From Janthinobacterium sp051380735 (GTDB taxonomy: Bacteria; Pseudomonadota; Gammaproteobacteria; Burkholderiales; Burkholderiaceae_D), in NCBI RefSeq assembly GCF_051380735.1, contig NZ_JBNYXQ010000002.1:496001-560000 (forward strand): a stretch of DNA of 64,000 nucleotides, read 5' to 3'. Position 1 is the first letter of the stretch. Each line of letters starts with the position of its first letter. The translations under genes and the position numbers were made by a program. Below the pieces are notes generated by a model, which worked only from the letters and a program-made list of their open reading frames with translations, searched no databases and had not been told where the DNA came from. Of this stretch, positions 34,196-42,327 are shown one piece after another.

Positions 34196-35074
34196 ATGTA
34201 TCCAACTCCCGCGAAGGCCCTTTTCACGTGCGTCCTGCTGTTTGCAACTAACTTTGCGCAGGCGCAGTCGAGTCAGATGGCGGACCCCGACGTACTAGGG
34301 ATGAAGCTGGGCATGAAACGTTCAGAGGCCATGGCCCTGATCAAGTCGAAATTTCCTGGCTCCAGGACGACCGCGACGCAACGCGAAGTCATGCTCGGCG
34401 ACGCGGATCTGCTCTACGACGCGCAGCTCAAGATCGTCATTACCCAGAAAAATCAGGCGAATGTCGAGCAGGATGTCCTGACCTTGGTCTTCTTGCCGGA
34501 CGATACACTTCTGGGCATCCGGCGTCAGCTCCGCTACGTGCCGCAAAAGCAGAAGTCCTTTGATCTCGATAATACCTTGACGGCGAAATACGGCAATCCC
34601 GTGTATTACGTCTCCGATCACAATAGCCGCTTCGCGAACCAGAGCATGTGGTCGAACACCATGCTGCCGGGGCTTTCGCTGGTCGGCACTCAATATGTGC
34701 AAGGTGGGACGACCAGGCTGACCGACTTCGGTACTACCGCGCCGTATCCGGAATGCTGGGGCCAGATGCTGTCTTACCTTGGCGAGCAGTTCGATCCGCG
34801 CCAGATGTACTATCAGCTCACGGACCGCAGCGGCTTCGCCCTGAATCGCGCGAAGCAGTGGAAGGCCTGCGGCAAAGCCTTGTGGGTGGAAAACAATCTC
34901 GATCACAAGCTGTATTACAACCTCACCCAGACAGATTTGATGCTGATGGATCTTGCGCGGGCGCCAGATGCCATCCTCGCCATGCCGCAGATGCTGAAGG
35001 AAAACACGAAGACCACGTATACCATCCCGGCCACCGAGGTGCCGAAAGTGTCCGCCGGTACGCCCAGCTTCTGA
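34196..35074 (+). CDS. Unrecognised exported protein, gene 3 of operon
   Basis: A 292-residue protein with a signal peptide (ALFTCVLLFATNFAQAQ). The mature N-terminus has a helix-plus-strand repeat-like start (PDVLGMKLGMKRSEAMALIKSKFPG), a layout seen in several periplasmic proteins of unknown role. Two Cys (PECWG and WKACGKALW) could form a disulfide. It lies 31 bp after gene 2. Function unknown. Confidence 0.65.
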   Translation: MYPTPAKALFTCVLLFATNFAQAQSSQMADPDVLGMKLGMKRSEAMALIKSKFPGSRTTATQREVMLGDADLLYDAQLKIVITQKNQANVEQDVLTLVFLPDDTLLGIRRQLRYVPQKQKSFDLDNTLTAKYGNPVYYVSDHNSRFANQSMWSNTMLPGLSLVGTQYVQGGTTRLTDFGTTAPYPECWGQMLSYLGEQFDPRQMYYQLTDRSGFALNRAKQWKACGKALWVENNLDHKLYYNLTQTDLMLMDLARAPDAILAMPQMLKENTKTTYTIPATEVPKVSAGTPSF

Positions 35075-35204
35075 TGGCATGAACCTCGCCTGGAGCGCCG
35101 CCGGCTGAAGTGACAGGTAATTGAGCAGGCAGTTGAGCTGCTCGATTCGTTCAGCCGCGAGCCGGAGCGAGACTTGCCGCTGCGGCGTGCTGCCAGCACT
35201 GATC

Positions 35205-35300
35205 ATTGAACCGATTTTGTCTCAATATATTTACATAAGCGGTGCATTTGCTTGTGGTTTGAGCGATATAATGAAGAATCATCGGTTCAATATCGGGTCA
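35205..35300 (+). promoter_or_regulatory. MerR-gene promoter with CGGTTCA operator repeats
   Basis: A TATAAT -10 is at 35267-35272. Just downstream lies CGGTTCA-ATAT-CGGGTCA (35283-35300), two half-sites spaced 11 bp apart. Upstream, ATTGAACCGAT (35205-35215) is the exact inverse of ATCGGTTCAAT (35281-35291). The same half-site in the same 11-bp phasing recurs upstream of the FAS1/DUF3429 genes, so this is probably the regulator's own operator, placed to repress. Confidence 0.6.
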
Positions 35301-35304
35301 TTTT

Positions 35305-36282
35305 ATGTCGCACTCCTCACTTCCCGCCCACGATGGGCAACCCCAGGCAGCACACTATCGCAGCGGCGTCGCCGCCAGGCTGGCCGGCTTGCCGGTTGAA
35401 ACGCTGCGGGTGTGGGAGCGGCGCTACGCCATTTCGGACACGGGCCGCAGCGCGCGCGGTCAGCGCCTGTATTCGGAGGCGCAAGTGCGTCGCCTGCGGC
35501 TGATGAAGCAGTTGGTGGACCAGGGCCACCCGATCGGCGCGCTGGCGCGTTTGTCGCTGGAACAACTGTCCCAGCTGGCAATCGTGCCGGTGCCCGGAAA
35601 CGCTTCGCAGCCACCGCGCGTGGCGCTGGTGGGAACGGCGCTTGCCCGCCGCCTGGCCCCTGGCGGGCGCGAACTGCTGGCGCTCGATATCGTTGCCCGC
35701 ATCCCCCACCTCGATGGCGCGGGTGCCGCCGTGGCAGGGAGCGGCGCGCAGCTGGTGCTGCTGGAAATGTCCGAACTCGATGACGGCATGGTGCCGGCCA
35801 TTTGCGCACTGCGCGCGCAGTCGGGTGTGGCGGTGGTGGTGCTGTACCGTTTCTGCGCCAGCGCCACCATCCGCCAGTTGCGCACGCAAGGCTGCCTGGT
35901 GGCCCGCGCTCCTGCCGATGTGGCTGAAATCGTGCTGTTATGCCATTCCGCGCTGCCGCAACTGCCCCAGGTACCGGTGCAGGCGCAGCAGGCGGCGCCA
36001 TCGCCATCACCTGCGCCGCGCCGCTTCGACGACCAGGCGCTGGCCGAGCTGGCGGCCGCGAGCAGCAGCATTTATTGCGAGTGTCCGCGCCACCTGTCGG
36101 AAATCCTGCTGATGCTCAACAGTTTCGAACGCTACAGCCAGCAATGTGCGGCCCGCGATGCTGCCGACGCCTTGCTGCATGAGCAACTGAGCCATGCTGC
36201 GGGCAGCGCCCGCGTGTTGCTGGAAGAAGCGCTGGAACGCCTGGCGCGCGCCGAAGCCCTGCCTTTGCCCGCTGGCATGTAA
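35305..36282 (+). CDS. MerR-family regulator (LitR/CarH-like layout)
   Basis: A 325-residue regulator. The N-terminal MerR winged helix is clear (YRSGVAARLAGLPVETLRVWERRY; residues about 18-75). The long C-terminal part has an alpha/beta pattern reminiscent of the cobalamin-binding half of CarH/LitR, but the B12 signature DxHxxG is absent, so direct B12 light sensing is not supported. Neighbours (FAD enzyme, SDR, FAS1, DUF3429) match known light or singlet-oxygen regulons. The shared CGGTTCA repeats at 11-bp spacing fit tandem binding by this class. Confidence 0.8.
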   Translation: MSHSSLPAHDGQPQAAHYRSGVAARLAGLPVETLRVWERRYAISDTGRSARGQRLYSEAQVRRLRLMKQLVDQGHPIGALARLSLEQLSQLAIVPVPGNASQPPRVALVGTALARRLAPGGRELLALDIVARIPHLDGAGAAVAGSGAQLVLLEMSELDDGMVPAICALRAQSGVAVVVLYRFCASATIRQLRTQGCLVARAPADVAEIVLLCHSALPQLPQVPVQAQQAAPSPSPAPRRFDDQALAELAAASSSIYCECPRHLSEILLMLNSFERYSQQCAARDAADALLHEQLSHAAGSARVLLEEALERLARAEALPLPAGM

Positions 36283-36295
36283 GGAGTACATCAGA

Positions 36296-37291
36296 ATGAC
36301 TGCCACGCCCCATATCGCCGTGATCGGTGCCGGCATCGCCGGTGCTGCCTGTGCTTCGGCACTGCAACAGGCACGCTTGCATGTGAGCGTGTTCGACAAA
36401 AGCCGCGGCGCCGGCGGGCGCATGAGCACGCGCCGCGGCGAAGACTGGCAATGCGACCATGGCGCGCAGTATTTCACTGCGCGCGCACCGGCATTTCGCG
36501 CCGAAGTGGCGCGCTGGGAGGAGGCCGGCGTGGCGGCGCAGTGGCAGCCGGCACTGCGCAGCGTGGACGCCGATGGCGCCAGCGTCGGCTCGCCCGGCGA
36601 CAGCGGCACCGAGCGTTTCGTCGGCGCCCCACGCATGTCGTCGGTTGCTGCCTGGCTGGCGTCGTCGCTGGCGCTGTACACCGGCACCACCATCAGCGCC
36701 TTGCGCCGTGAAGAAGCCGGCTGGCGCCTGCATGTGCAGGACGCGGCGCCGCTGGCCCAGCACTTTGATGCGGTAGTACTGGCAGTGCCGGCGCCGCAGG
36801 CGGCGCCATTGCTGCGCGACATTGCGCCGGAGCAGGCCGCACTGGCTTGCGCAACGGCCATGGAAGGGTGCTGGTCGCTGATGCTTGAGTATGCCACGCC
36901 GCTGTCACTGGGGTTTGACGCCGCGTTCGTCAATGACGGTCCGCTGCGCTGGGTGGCGCGCAACAGCGCCAAGCCTGGCCGCGCCGGTCGCGAAAGCTGG
37001 CTGCTGCACGCCAGCGCGCAATGGAGCGAGGCGCATATTGAACTCGACAGCGACAGCGTGGCCGCACTGATGCTGGCCGCATTTGCCCGCCTGGGCGGGC
37101 CGGCACCGCAGCGCTGGAGCGCGCACCGCTGGCGTTATGCCAGCACGCCACAGTCATGCACACAGGTGTTCTGTTGGGATGCAAACCAGCAACTGGGCTT
37201 GTGCGGCGACTGGCTCAATGGTGGGACCGTCGAGGCCGCCTGGCTGAGCGGCCATGAATTGGCGCGGCAGATTATCGCGCAACGCGCCTGA
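36296..37291 (+). CDS. Renalase-like FAD-dependent oxidoreductase
   Basis: A 331-residue flavoprotein. The dinucleotide-binding start HIAVIGAGIAGAACASAL is at residue 5 on, followed by SRGAGGRMSTRR, typical of bacterial renalase-like NAD(P)-binding amine-oxidase relatives, and a C-terminal FAD block LGLCGDWLNGGTVEAAWLSG. The substrate is unknown. AAGGAG at the end of the MerR gene serves the ATG at 36296, 13 bp after that gene, so the two form one operon. Homologues recur in light-responsive clusters of pseudomonads. Confidence 0.85.
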   Translation: MTATPHIAVIGAGIAGAACASALQQARLHVSVFDKSRGAGGRMSTRRGEDWQCDHGAQYFTARAPAFRAEVARWEEAGVAAQWQPALRSVDADGASVGSPGDSGTERFVGAPRMSSVAAWLASSLALYTGTTISALRREEAGWRLHVQDAAPLAQHFDAVVLAVPAPQAAPLLRDIAPEQAALACATAMEGCWSLMLEYATPLSLGFDAAFVNDGPLRWVARNSAKPGRAGRESWLLHASAQWSEAHIELDSDSVAALMLAAFARLGGPAPQRWSAHRWRYASTPQSCTQVFCWDANQQLGLCGDWLNGGTVEAAWLSGHELARQIIAQRA

Positions 37292-37308
37292 GGGCGTGCG
37301 CCCTCCGC

Positions 37309-38007
37309 TTACCAGGGCAGGCTGGCGCCGTCGTAGCTGCGAAACGAGCCGGTGTCGTTTGGTGTCAGTTTGTCGAGTACGTCCAGCATGTCGCGCGCGG
37401 CCACGTGAGCGGGGCGGCCAATTACTTCGCCGTGAAACGGCCGTGACAGGCGCGAGTTGACGGTACCCGGATGCAGTGCCACCAGCACGCTGTTTTTCTG
37501 GCTGCGCGCCAGTTCGATGGCCGCCGTCCTGACCAGCATATTGAGCGCGCTCTTCGATGCGCGGTAGCTGTACCAGCCACCGAGGCGATTGTCGCCGATG
37601 CTGCCGACCTTGGCCGACAGCATCGCCATGATCGCGCGTTCGCCATCGAGCAGCGGCAGGAAATGCCGCATCAACAGCGCCGGCCCGATGGTGTTGGCCT
37701 GGAACAGCGCCTGCATGTTTGCATAGCTGAGGTCTGCCAGACGTTTTTCCGGCTTGATCGTGCCGTCGTGCAAGATACCGGTGGCATTGATAATCAGGTG
37801 AAAGCGCGGGCCGCCGGCCAGTGCCTGTGCCGCTTCGGCTATGGTGTTTTCGTCGGCGAAATCAAGCCTTATGCTGCTGTTGCGGTGCAATCCCTGCACC
37901 GAAGCGCAATGTGGAGTATCGCGCAGCAAGTCGACAAACGCTGCGCCCAGAGCACCGGAAGCGCCGATCACCAGGGCGTGAAATTGCTCGGGAAGGCTGT
38001 CCATCAT
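37309..38007 (-). CDS. Short-chain dehydrogenase/reductase
   Basis: A 232-residue SDR of the C-factor-like group. The cofactor loop reads IGASGALGAAF, the NAG-like element is INATGILHDG, and the catalytic Tyr and Lys are in YSYRASKSALN. It probably uses NAD(P)(H); substrate unknown. It lies 101 bp downstream of the FAS1 gene on the same strand and convergent with the FAD enzyme. SDRs of this type commonly accompany MerR/FAD-enzyme pairs in light-stress regulons. Confidence 0.87.
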   Translation of the reverse strand: MMDSLPEQFHALVIGASGALGAAFVDLLRDTPHCASVQGLHRNSSIRLDFADENTIAEAAQALAGGPRFHLIINATGILHDGTIKPEKRLADLSYANMQALFQANTIGPALLMRHFLPLLDGERAIMAMLSAKVGSIGDNRLGGWYSYRASKSALNMLVRTAAIELARSQKNSVLVALHPGTVNSRLSRPFHGEVIGRPAHVAARDMLDVLDKLTPNDTGSFRSYDGASLPW

Positions 38008-38108
38008 GGCATGCGGCTCCAGTCAAATGCGTGGCGTTGGTCTGCGCCGGCTGCGCGCTGGCGCGATTGCAACGCCAGCGCGCAGTGCGCAGTGTGGCGA
38101 GGGCCGGC

Positions 38109-38567
38109 TTACATCTTCGGCATCAGCACCGTGTCGATCACATGGATCACGCCATTGTCGGCGGCGATATCAGTCTGGGTGACTTGTGCTTTGTCAACCA
38201 TGACCTTGCCTTTGGCTGCCTTGACCGTCAGCGACGCGCCTTCGACCGTCTTGACCATGCCTGGCTTGACATCGGCGGCCATCACTTTGCCCGATACCAC
38301 GTGGTAGGTCAGCACCTTGGTCAGTGCTGCCTTGTCTTTCAACAGCGCATCGAGCTTGGCTTTCGGGATCTTGGCGAACGCTGCGTCGGTCGGCGCGAAG
38401 ACGGTGAATGGGCCCGGGCCTTTCAGGGTGTCGACCAGGCCTGCCGCCTCGACCGCCGTGACGAGCGTGTTGAAGCTGCCGGCTGCCTTGGCCGTGTCGA
38501 CGATATCGGCTGCGCTGGCGATGCCGAAGGTCATGCTGCATGCAACTGCCATGATCAATTTTTTCAT
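38109..38567 (-). CDS. Exported fasciclin (FAS1) domain protein
   Basis: A 152-residue exported protein: signal peptide KLIMAVACSMTFGIASA, then one FAS1 domain with the two conserved boxes (GPFTVFAPTDAAFAKIP, and the terminal VIHVIDTVLMP). Secreted FAS1 proteins mediate adhesion or periplasmic binding; in bacteria several are induced by oxidative stress. Its promoter region carries the CGGTTCA-type repeats shared with the MerR gene. Confidence 0.9.
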   Translation of the reverse strand: MKKLIMAVACSMTFGIASAADIVDTAKAAGSFNTLVTAVEAAGLVDTLKGPGPFTVFAPTDAAFAKIPKAKLDALLKDKAALTKVLTYHVVSGKVMAADVKPGMVKTVEGASLTVKAAKGKVMVDKAQVTQTDIAADNGVIHVIDTVLMPKM

Positions 38568-38619
38568 AGTCTGCTCCAGTAGTGGTTATGCCGTCGCACC
38601 ATGCGCCGGCGATGTGGTG

Positions 38620-38756
38620 TGAACCGATATTGAACTGCTGAAGTGTTAGACTATAGCGAACAATTCACTATGTCTAGCGTGTTCGCTTCGATATTCGAGA
38701 TAAAAACGGTTCAGTAGCGGTTCATTTTGCTGCTGTCGCGAACCGGACATGAACCG
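38620..38756. promoter_or_regulatory. Divergent promoter region with three paired operator repeats
   Basis: Three pairs of heptamers, each pair spaced exactly 11 bp: TGAACCG-ATAT-TGAACTG (38620-38637), CGGTTCA-GTAG-CGGTTCA (38707-38724) and CGAACCG-GACA-TGAACCG (38739-38756). The second and third pairs face each other. The region lies between the divergent FAS1 and DUF3429 genes. The motif also overlaps the MerR promoter, so one regulator probably controls all three sites. Confidence 0.65.
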
Positions 38757-38852
38757 TAAATAGCCTGCATGCGGGCTCGGTGTTCTGGCTAGAATCGGGG
38801 CGCGGGCAGCTTGCGGCGAATAGGCGGCGCAATGTGCGTACAGGGAGAAATA

Positions 38853-39323
38853 ATGCAAGAGAAGGCTGACAGCGCTGCACCAGCAAGCGCGCCGCGCACG
38901 GTGGCGTGGCTGGGCTATGGCGGCTTGCTGCCATTTGTCGTGCTGGCGGGGGCGAGCGTCATCGATGCGTTGCATGGCGCGCTGTGGCAGCGCATGTTGC
39001 TCAATTATGGCGCCGTGATCCTCAGTTTCGTCGGTGCGCTGCATTGGGGCGTGGCCATGAGCCTGCCCGCGCTCAGTGCGCGCAAGCGCCAGGTCTGCTT
39101 TATCTGGAGCGTGATCCCCGCCTTGCTGGGCTGGCTGGCACTGGCGCTTGGACATGGGGCTGGCAGCGCATTGCTGGTGCTGGGCTTTGCCGCGCACTAC
39201 CTGCAGGACTGGCGTTTGCTGCGCGATGCTGGTGTGCCTGGCTGGTACTTGCCGCTGCGCCGCAGGCTGTCGGTGGTTGCCGTGCTCAGCCTGTTGGCCA
39301 GCAATCTTGCCGGCCTCGTCTGA
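38853..39323 (+). CDS. DUF3429 family membrane protein
   Basis: A 156-residue protein with about five membrane helices. The family segment NYGAVILSFVGALHWGVAM is diagnostic of DUF3429. Function unknown; homologues sit in light-responsive gene clusters. GGGAG precedes the ATG at 38853. It is divergent from the FAS1 gene and shares the operator-rich region. Confidence 0.85.
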   Translation: MQEKADSAAPASAPRTVAWLGYGGLLPFVVLAGASVIDALHGALWQRMLLNYGAVILSFVGALHWGVAMSLPALSARKRQVCFIWSVIPALLGWLALALGHGAGSALLVLGFAAHYLQDWRLLRDAGVPGWYLPLRRRLSVVAVLSLLASNLAGLV

Positions 39324-39349
39324 CATGCACAAGCATGGCCCGAAAACAA

Positions 39350-39377
39350 AAACGCCCGCTTGTAGAAGCGGGCGTTT
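39350..39377 (-). terminator. Terminator, probably the original one of tRNA-Phe copy 2
   Basis: A 12-bp perfect stem (AAACGCCCGCTT / AAGCGGGCGTTT) with a 4-nt loop, followed on the minus strand by TTGTTTTC. It stands 12 bp from the truncated tRNA-Phe copy, just where a tRNA terminator is found behind the intact copies. Before the cassette inserted, it would have terminated the tRNA transcript. Confidence 0.7.
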
Positions 39378-39388
39378 CGTCAAACATA

Positions 39389-39438
39389 TTCTTGGTGGCC
39401 CGGGGCGGAATCGAACCACCGACACAAGGATTTTCAAT
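39389..39438 (-). repeat. attachment-site copy (truncated tRNA-Phe 3' half)
   Basis: Exact 50-bp copy of 40279-40328. It contains tRNA-Phe from the anticodon loop to the encoded CCA, plus 4 bp beyond. To its right the sequence departs from tRNA at once (TAATCGTG instead of CCTCTGCT), so this is not a functional tRNA. Confidence 0.85.
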
Positions 39439-39446
39439 AATCGTGC

Positions 39447-39632
39447 TTATTTGGGCGTTGCAAATTCATCAGGTGCTGGCTTCATGTATTCTATGATGCC
39501 GTGATGACTGACAACGATTGTTGTGCCAGTGGCTTTTGCCAGTTCATGCGCACGCTGCGCAGCCCTTTGCATCGCAACCTCGGAAAGACGTAAATCACGA
39601 TCTTGAGCTTGATCAATGGGTTGTTTGTTCAT
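39447..39632 (-). CDS. Small partner (putative antitoxin) of the zeta-type kinase
   Basis: A 61-residue charged protein, mostly helical (MQRAAQRAHELAKATGTT) and ending in a short strand (IVVSHHGIIEYMKP). This layout is typical of small partners encoded next to COG4185/zeta-like ATPases, where the segment "ELA..TGT..V...G.I" recurs. Its ATG overlaps the toxin stop by 4 bp. The gene ends 9 bp from the left attachment repeat, so nothing else fits in the cassette. Confidence 0.72.
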   Translation of the reverse strand: MNKQPIDQAQDRDLRLSEVAMQRAAQRAHELAKATGTTIVVSHHGIIEYMKPAPDEFATPK

Positions 39633-40153
39633 GGTCGTTCGCTCCAGTCGATGAGAGCCGGCGTGGAGCCGGCGTTGTCATACAAGGCCCAAGCATCTAC
39701 GACGGGCGCATAGAACTGCTCAAAATTACGTTTGCCAGCAGCAAAGCGGCGGCGAATTACGTCGTCGGGAATATGGTGCCCACCTTGCTTGACCCTTTGC
39801 GCCACGCGTGCGATGGCTTCTTCGGCGCTCGCTAATTGCAGGAAAATAAGCTTAACGCGATATCCAGCTTTTTGCCATTCACCAATCTGGCGCAGATAGC
39901 CTCGACCTGAAAGCGTGGTTTCAAAGGCAAAACTGGTGCGAGCAGCAAAGTGACGTTTTAGTTCTTGCAACATCAGGCGTCCGGCTTGTAGTGAGGCGGT
40001 TTCTGGTGCGAAAGGAGCGAGTCCTGCTGCGATCAGATCGGCATTGACGAACACTGGGCACGCCACCTCGCTCGTGAGGAATTCACGTGCAAAAGTCGTC
40101 TTTCCAGCGCCATTAGGGCCGGCGATGATGATGATGCGTGGCGCTAATTCCAT
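39629..40153 (-). CDS. Zeta-toxin-like P-loop kinase (COG4185 type)
   Basis: A 174-residue P-loop protein. Walker A is IIIAGPNGAGKTTFARE, the zeta-type segment reads SFAFETTLSG, and a conserved arginine-rich region follows (VIRRRFAAGKRNFEQF). Zeta toxins phosphorylate UDP-N-acetylglucosamine or related sugars and so poison cell-wall synthesis; whether this short form does so is inferred. The ATG at 40153 is chosen because MELAPRII begins the domain. It is the first gene of the module, with the partner downstream. Confidence 0.82.
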   Translation of the reverse strand: MELAPRIIIIAGPNGAGKTTFAREFLTSEVACPVFVNADLIAAGLAPFAPETASLQAGRLMLQELKRHFAARTSFAFETTLSGRGYLRQIGEWQKAGYRVKLIFLQLASAEEAIARVAQRVKQGGHHIPDDVIRRRFAAGKRNFEQFYAPVVDAWALYDNAGSTPALIDWSERP

Positions 40154-40241
40154 GCTCAACACTCCAACTTCGGATGTAACTCGCAACTAGAACGATGCCG
40201 GAAATAGACCGTACGTGAGGACTGGGTAGTCCGCAAACAAA

Positions 40242-40267
40242 GACGCCAATCACTAAGGATTGGCGTC
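40242..40267 (-). terminator. Cassette-borne hairpin behind tRNA-Phe copy 2
   Basis: A 10-bp stem (GACGCCAATC / GATTGGCGTC) with a 6-nt loop, followed on the minus strand by TTTGTTTG. It replaces the original tRNA terminator that was pushed away by the cassette. Confidence 0.65.
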
Positions 40268-40278
40268 GATACAAAACG

Positions 40279-40328
40279 TTCTTGGTGGCCCGGGGCGGAA
40301 TCGAACCACCGACACAAGGATTTTCAAT
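40279..40328 (-). repeat. attachment-site copy inside tRNA-Phe
   Basis: Right-hand 50-bp repeat of the cassette, 890 bp from its twin. It overlaps positions from the anticodon loop to the 3' end of the intact tRNA-Phe. Confidence 0.85.
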
Positions 40329-40358
40329 CCTCTGCTCTACCGACTGAGCTACCAGGCC
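40283..40358 (-). tRNA. tRNA-Phe (GAA), copy 2
   Basis: A 76-nt tRNA identical in sequence to copy 1, with encoded CCA. On the minus strand a TATAAT -10 (40369-40374) and a TTGCAT -35 at 16-bp spacing form its promoter. Its 3' half is shared with the cassette repeat. Confidence 0.97.
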
Positions 40359-40545
40359 AAGGTGGCGAATTATAGCAGACCAAAAAATGAATGCAAGGGC
40401 TCGTACTGAATTTAGCTGTTTTTTTCATGTCGCAGCCGTATCCGTTGCCGCTGCTGCGTCCCGGCTTGGGGCCTGATCGGCCGCAATGGCTTGTGGGGTC
40501 AGGGGTGTTGCTGGATAATTAACTTTTTATCTTGAAAGTGATGCC

Positions 40546-42327
40546 ATGGCGGTTTGGAGCAGGGGCGTGCAGGCAGCGCTGGCATGTTGGTTGTTGACCG
40601 GTCCTGCACAAGCAGGCGAGCATGATGTGCTGGCGCTGGCACGCTTGTGGAGCGAGGTACGCGCTATTCATCCGGCGCTTGCCGACGGCGCCGTCGACTG
40701 GGATCGCGCGCTGGTAACGGCCTTGCCGCACTTGAAAGGCGAGGATAGTGAAGCCAGCTTGCGCGCGGCAGCTGCCACCCTGATGGAACCCTTGCACGAT
40801 ACTGCGCTGCGCATCGGCATGCCGGCACCGTCATTTGTCCGCTGGCCGGCGGATGGCGAAGTGCTTGAGTGGCTGCCCGGTGACACGGCGCTGCTGCACC
40901 TGCACCCCGGCATGCGCGAAAGGCCGACGCCGTTGGTGTTGCCGGCCCGCGCCAGGCGCGTGATCCTTGATCTGCGTCCGATTGCCGGCGTGCCCTATCT
41001 GTCATCGCCGGCCATGCTGCACGCCGTGCTGGCGCAACTGATTGTGCAGCCGCTGATGCTGCCCGCGCCGCGCTATCGCTTTTCCACCGGGCCGCGCCCG
41101 CAGGATGCCGAACAATGGGAAGGTATCCTGCCCGGCTTTATGCAGATGGAAATGCAGCCAGTGCTGCCAGCGCCAGGTGCGCGCTTGCTGCCGCTGGCGG
41201 TCATCGTCAACGATACGCAAGCGGTGCCTGCCGCTGTGCTGGCGCTGCAGCGCAGCGGTCGCGCGGGCATCGTGGCAGAAGAGGGGAGGGGCGGCAGCCG
41301 TATCGATCCGTGGCAAACGCTGTGGCTCGATGAGGATTTGACGGTGGAGTTTGCGTCTGGCCAGCTGGTATGGGCAGACGGCAGTGCCGTGCGCTGGCAA
41401 GCCGACCGACGTTTGCCGCAGGATCGCGCCACCGGGCCGGCCAGCGCGCCGGTGATGGAGGCGCTGGCGCTGCTGGCGCACAAACAGCGGCTGCAGAAAG
41501 CTGCGCCAACGCCGGCCATGTATCCGGTGCGCCAGGACGATGCAGCCTATCGCGACATGCGCTTTCCAGCGCGCGAGTGGCGCATGCTGGCCGCGATCAA
41601 GCTGTGGGCCACCATGGACAAGTATTTTCCGGCCAGGCGCCTGATGGACAGTTCCTGGGAGGAAGCCCTTCTTGACTGCCTGCGGCGCATGGGGGACGTG
41701 ACGGATGCGCGCGAATATGGCCAGGCGCTCGAAGCAATGGCGGTGCACCTGGACGACAGCCATGTCATCACTGGCAGCCGTGCCCTGGGCTGGAACGAAC
41801 GCACGCATGGCATCGGCGTGCAGCTGGCGAGGATCGGCGGGCGGATATATGTCGCAGGCGTGACCGACCCTGCGCTCGAAGGCGGCGGCGTGCTGCGCGT
41901 GGGCGACGAGCTTGTCGGCATCGATGGTGAAGCCGTTGACAGCCGCCTGGCGCGCCTGGCTGGTACGGTGGCGGCATCGACCGAGGCGGGACGCTGGCGC
42001 AACGCGCTGTTCGAGATGACCATGGCGCCCAGGGACGCCAGCGTACAGCTGCTGCTTGCTGGCGCCGATGGGGAGCAGCGCAGCGTGACCTTGCAGCCAG
42101 GACCCCTCGAGAACACGCTGCCGCTGCGCCATGCGCTGCCCGTCGTCAGCGTGGACGACGGCGTAGCCTATGTCGACCTCAATCGCCTGCAGCCGGGCGA
42201 GGTCGATGCCATGTTCGCCACCATCTTCTGCGCGAGTATCAGCACTAGGCAAGATGGCCGGCGCCGCTTCTGGCTCCCCCGTTGGCGATCGTGCGAAGAA
42301 AAAGAAGGCAAACGCTATAATGACTGC
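40546..42327 (+). pseudogene. Truncated exported S41-like peptidase
   Basis: A signal-peptide protein (ALACWLLTGPAQA) with a long N-terminal region and a PDZ domain (GIGVQLARIGGRIYVAGVTD... GDELVGIDGEAVDSRLA). It enters the S41 core at VDDGVAYVDLNRLQPGEVD, then breaks off near 42215. The catalytic serine region of S41/tail-specific proteases is missing. From the break the frame stays open through unrelated sequence (FCASISTRQDGRRR...) straight into the next gene. I read this as a C-terminal deletion that left the frame accidentally open. Confidence 0.7.

Larger units (their letters stand above)
39389..40328 (-). mobile_element. 890-bp toxin-antitoxin cassette integrated at tRNA-Phe
   Basis: Two identical 50-bp repeats (39389-39438 and 40279-40328) enclose a two-gene zeta-type module and a terminator. 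The right repeat is part of an intact tRNA-Phe; the left is a bare copy of the tRNA 3' half. This is the footprint of site-specific integration into a tRNA 3' end, where the incoming element restores the gene. No integrase is present, so it is either a deletion remnant of an island or a minimal element moved in trans. Confidence 0.75.

Noticed and set aside
26084..40282. The 14-kb interval between the two tRNA-Phe genes as a genomic island.
   Set aside because: It contains ordinary-looking chromosomal genes and no integrase or terminal repeats beyond the tRNAs. Only the 890-bp cassette has proper attachment repeats.
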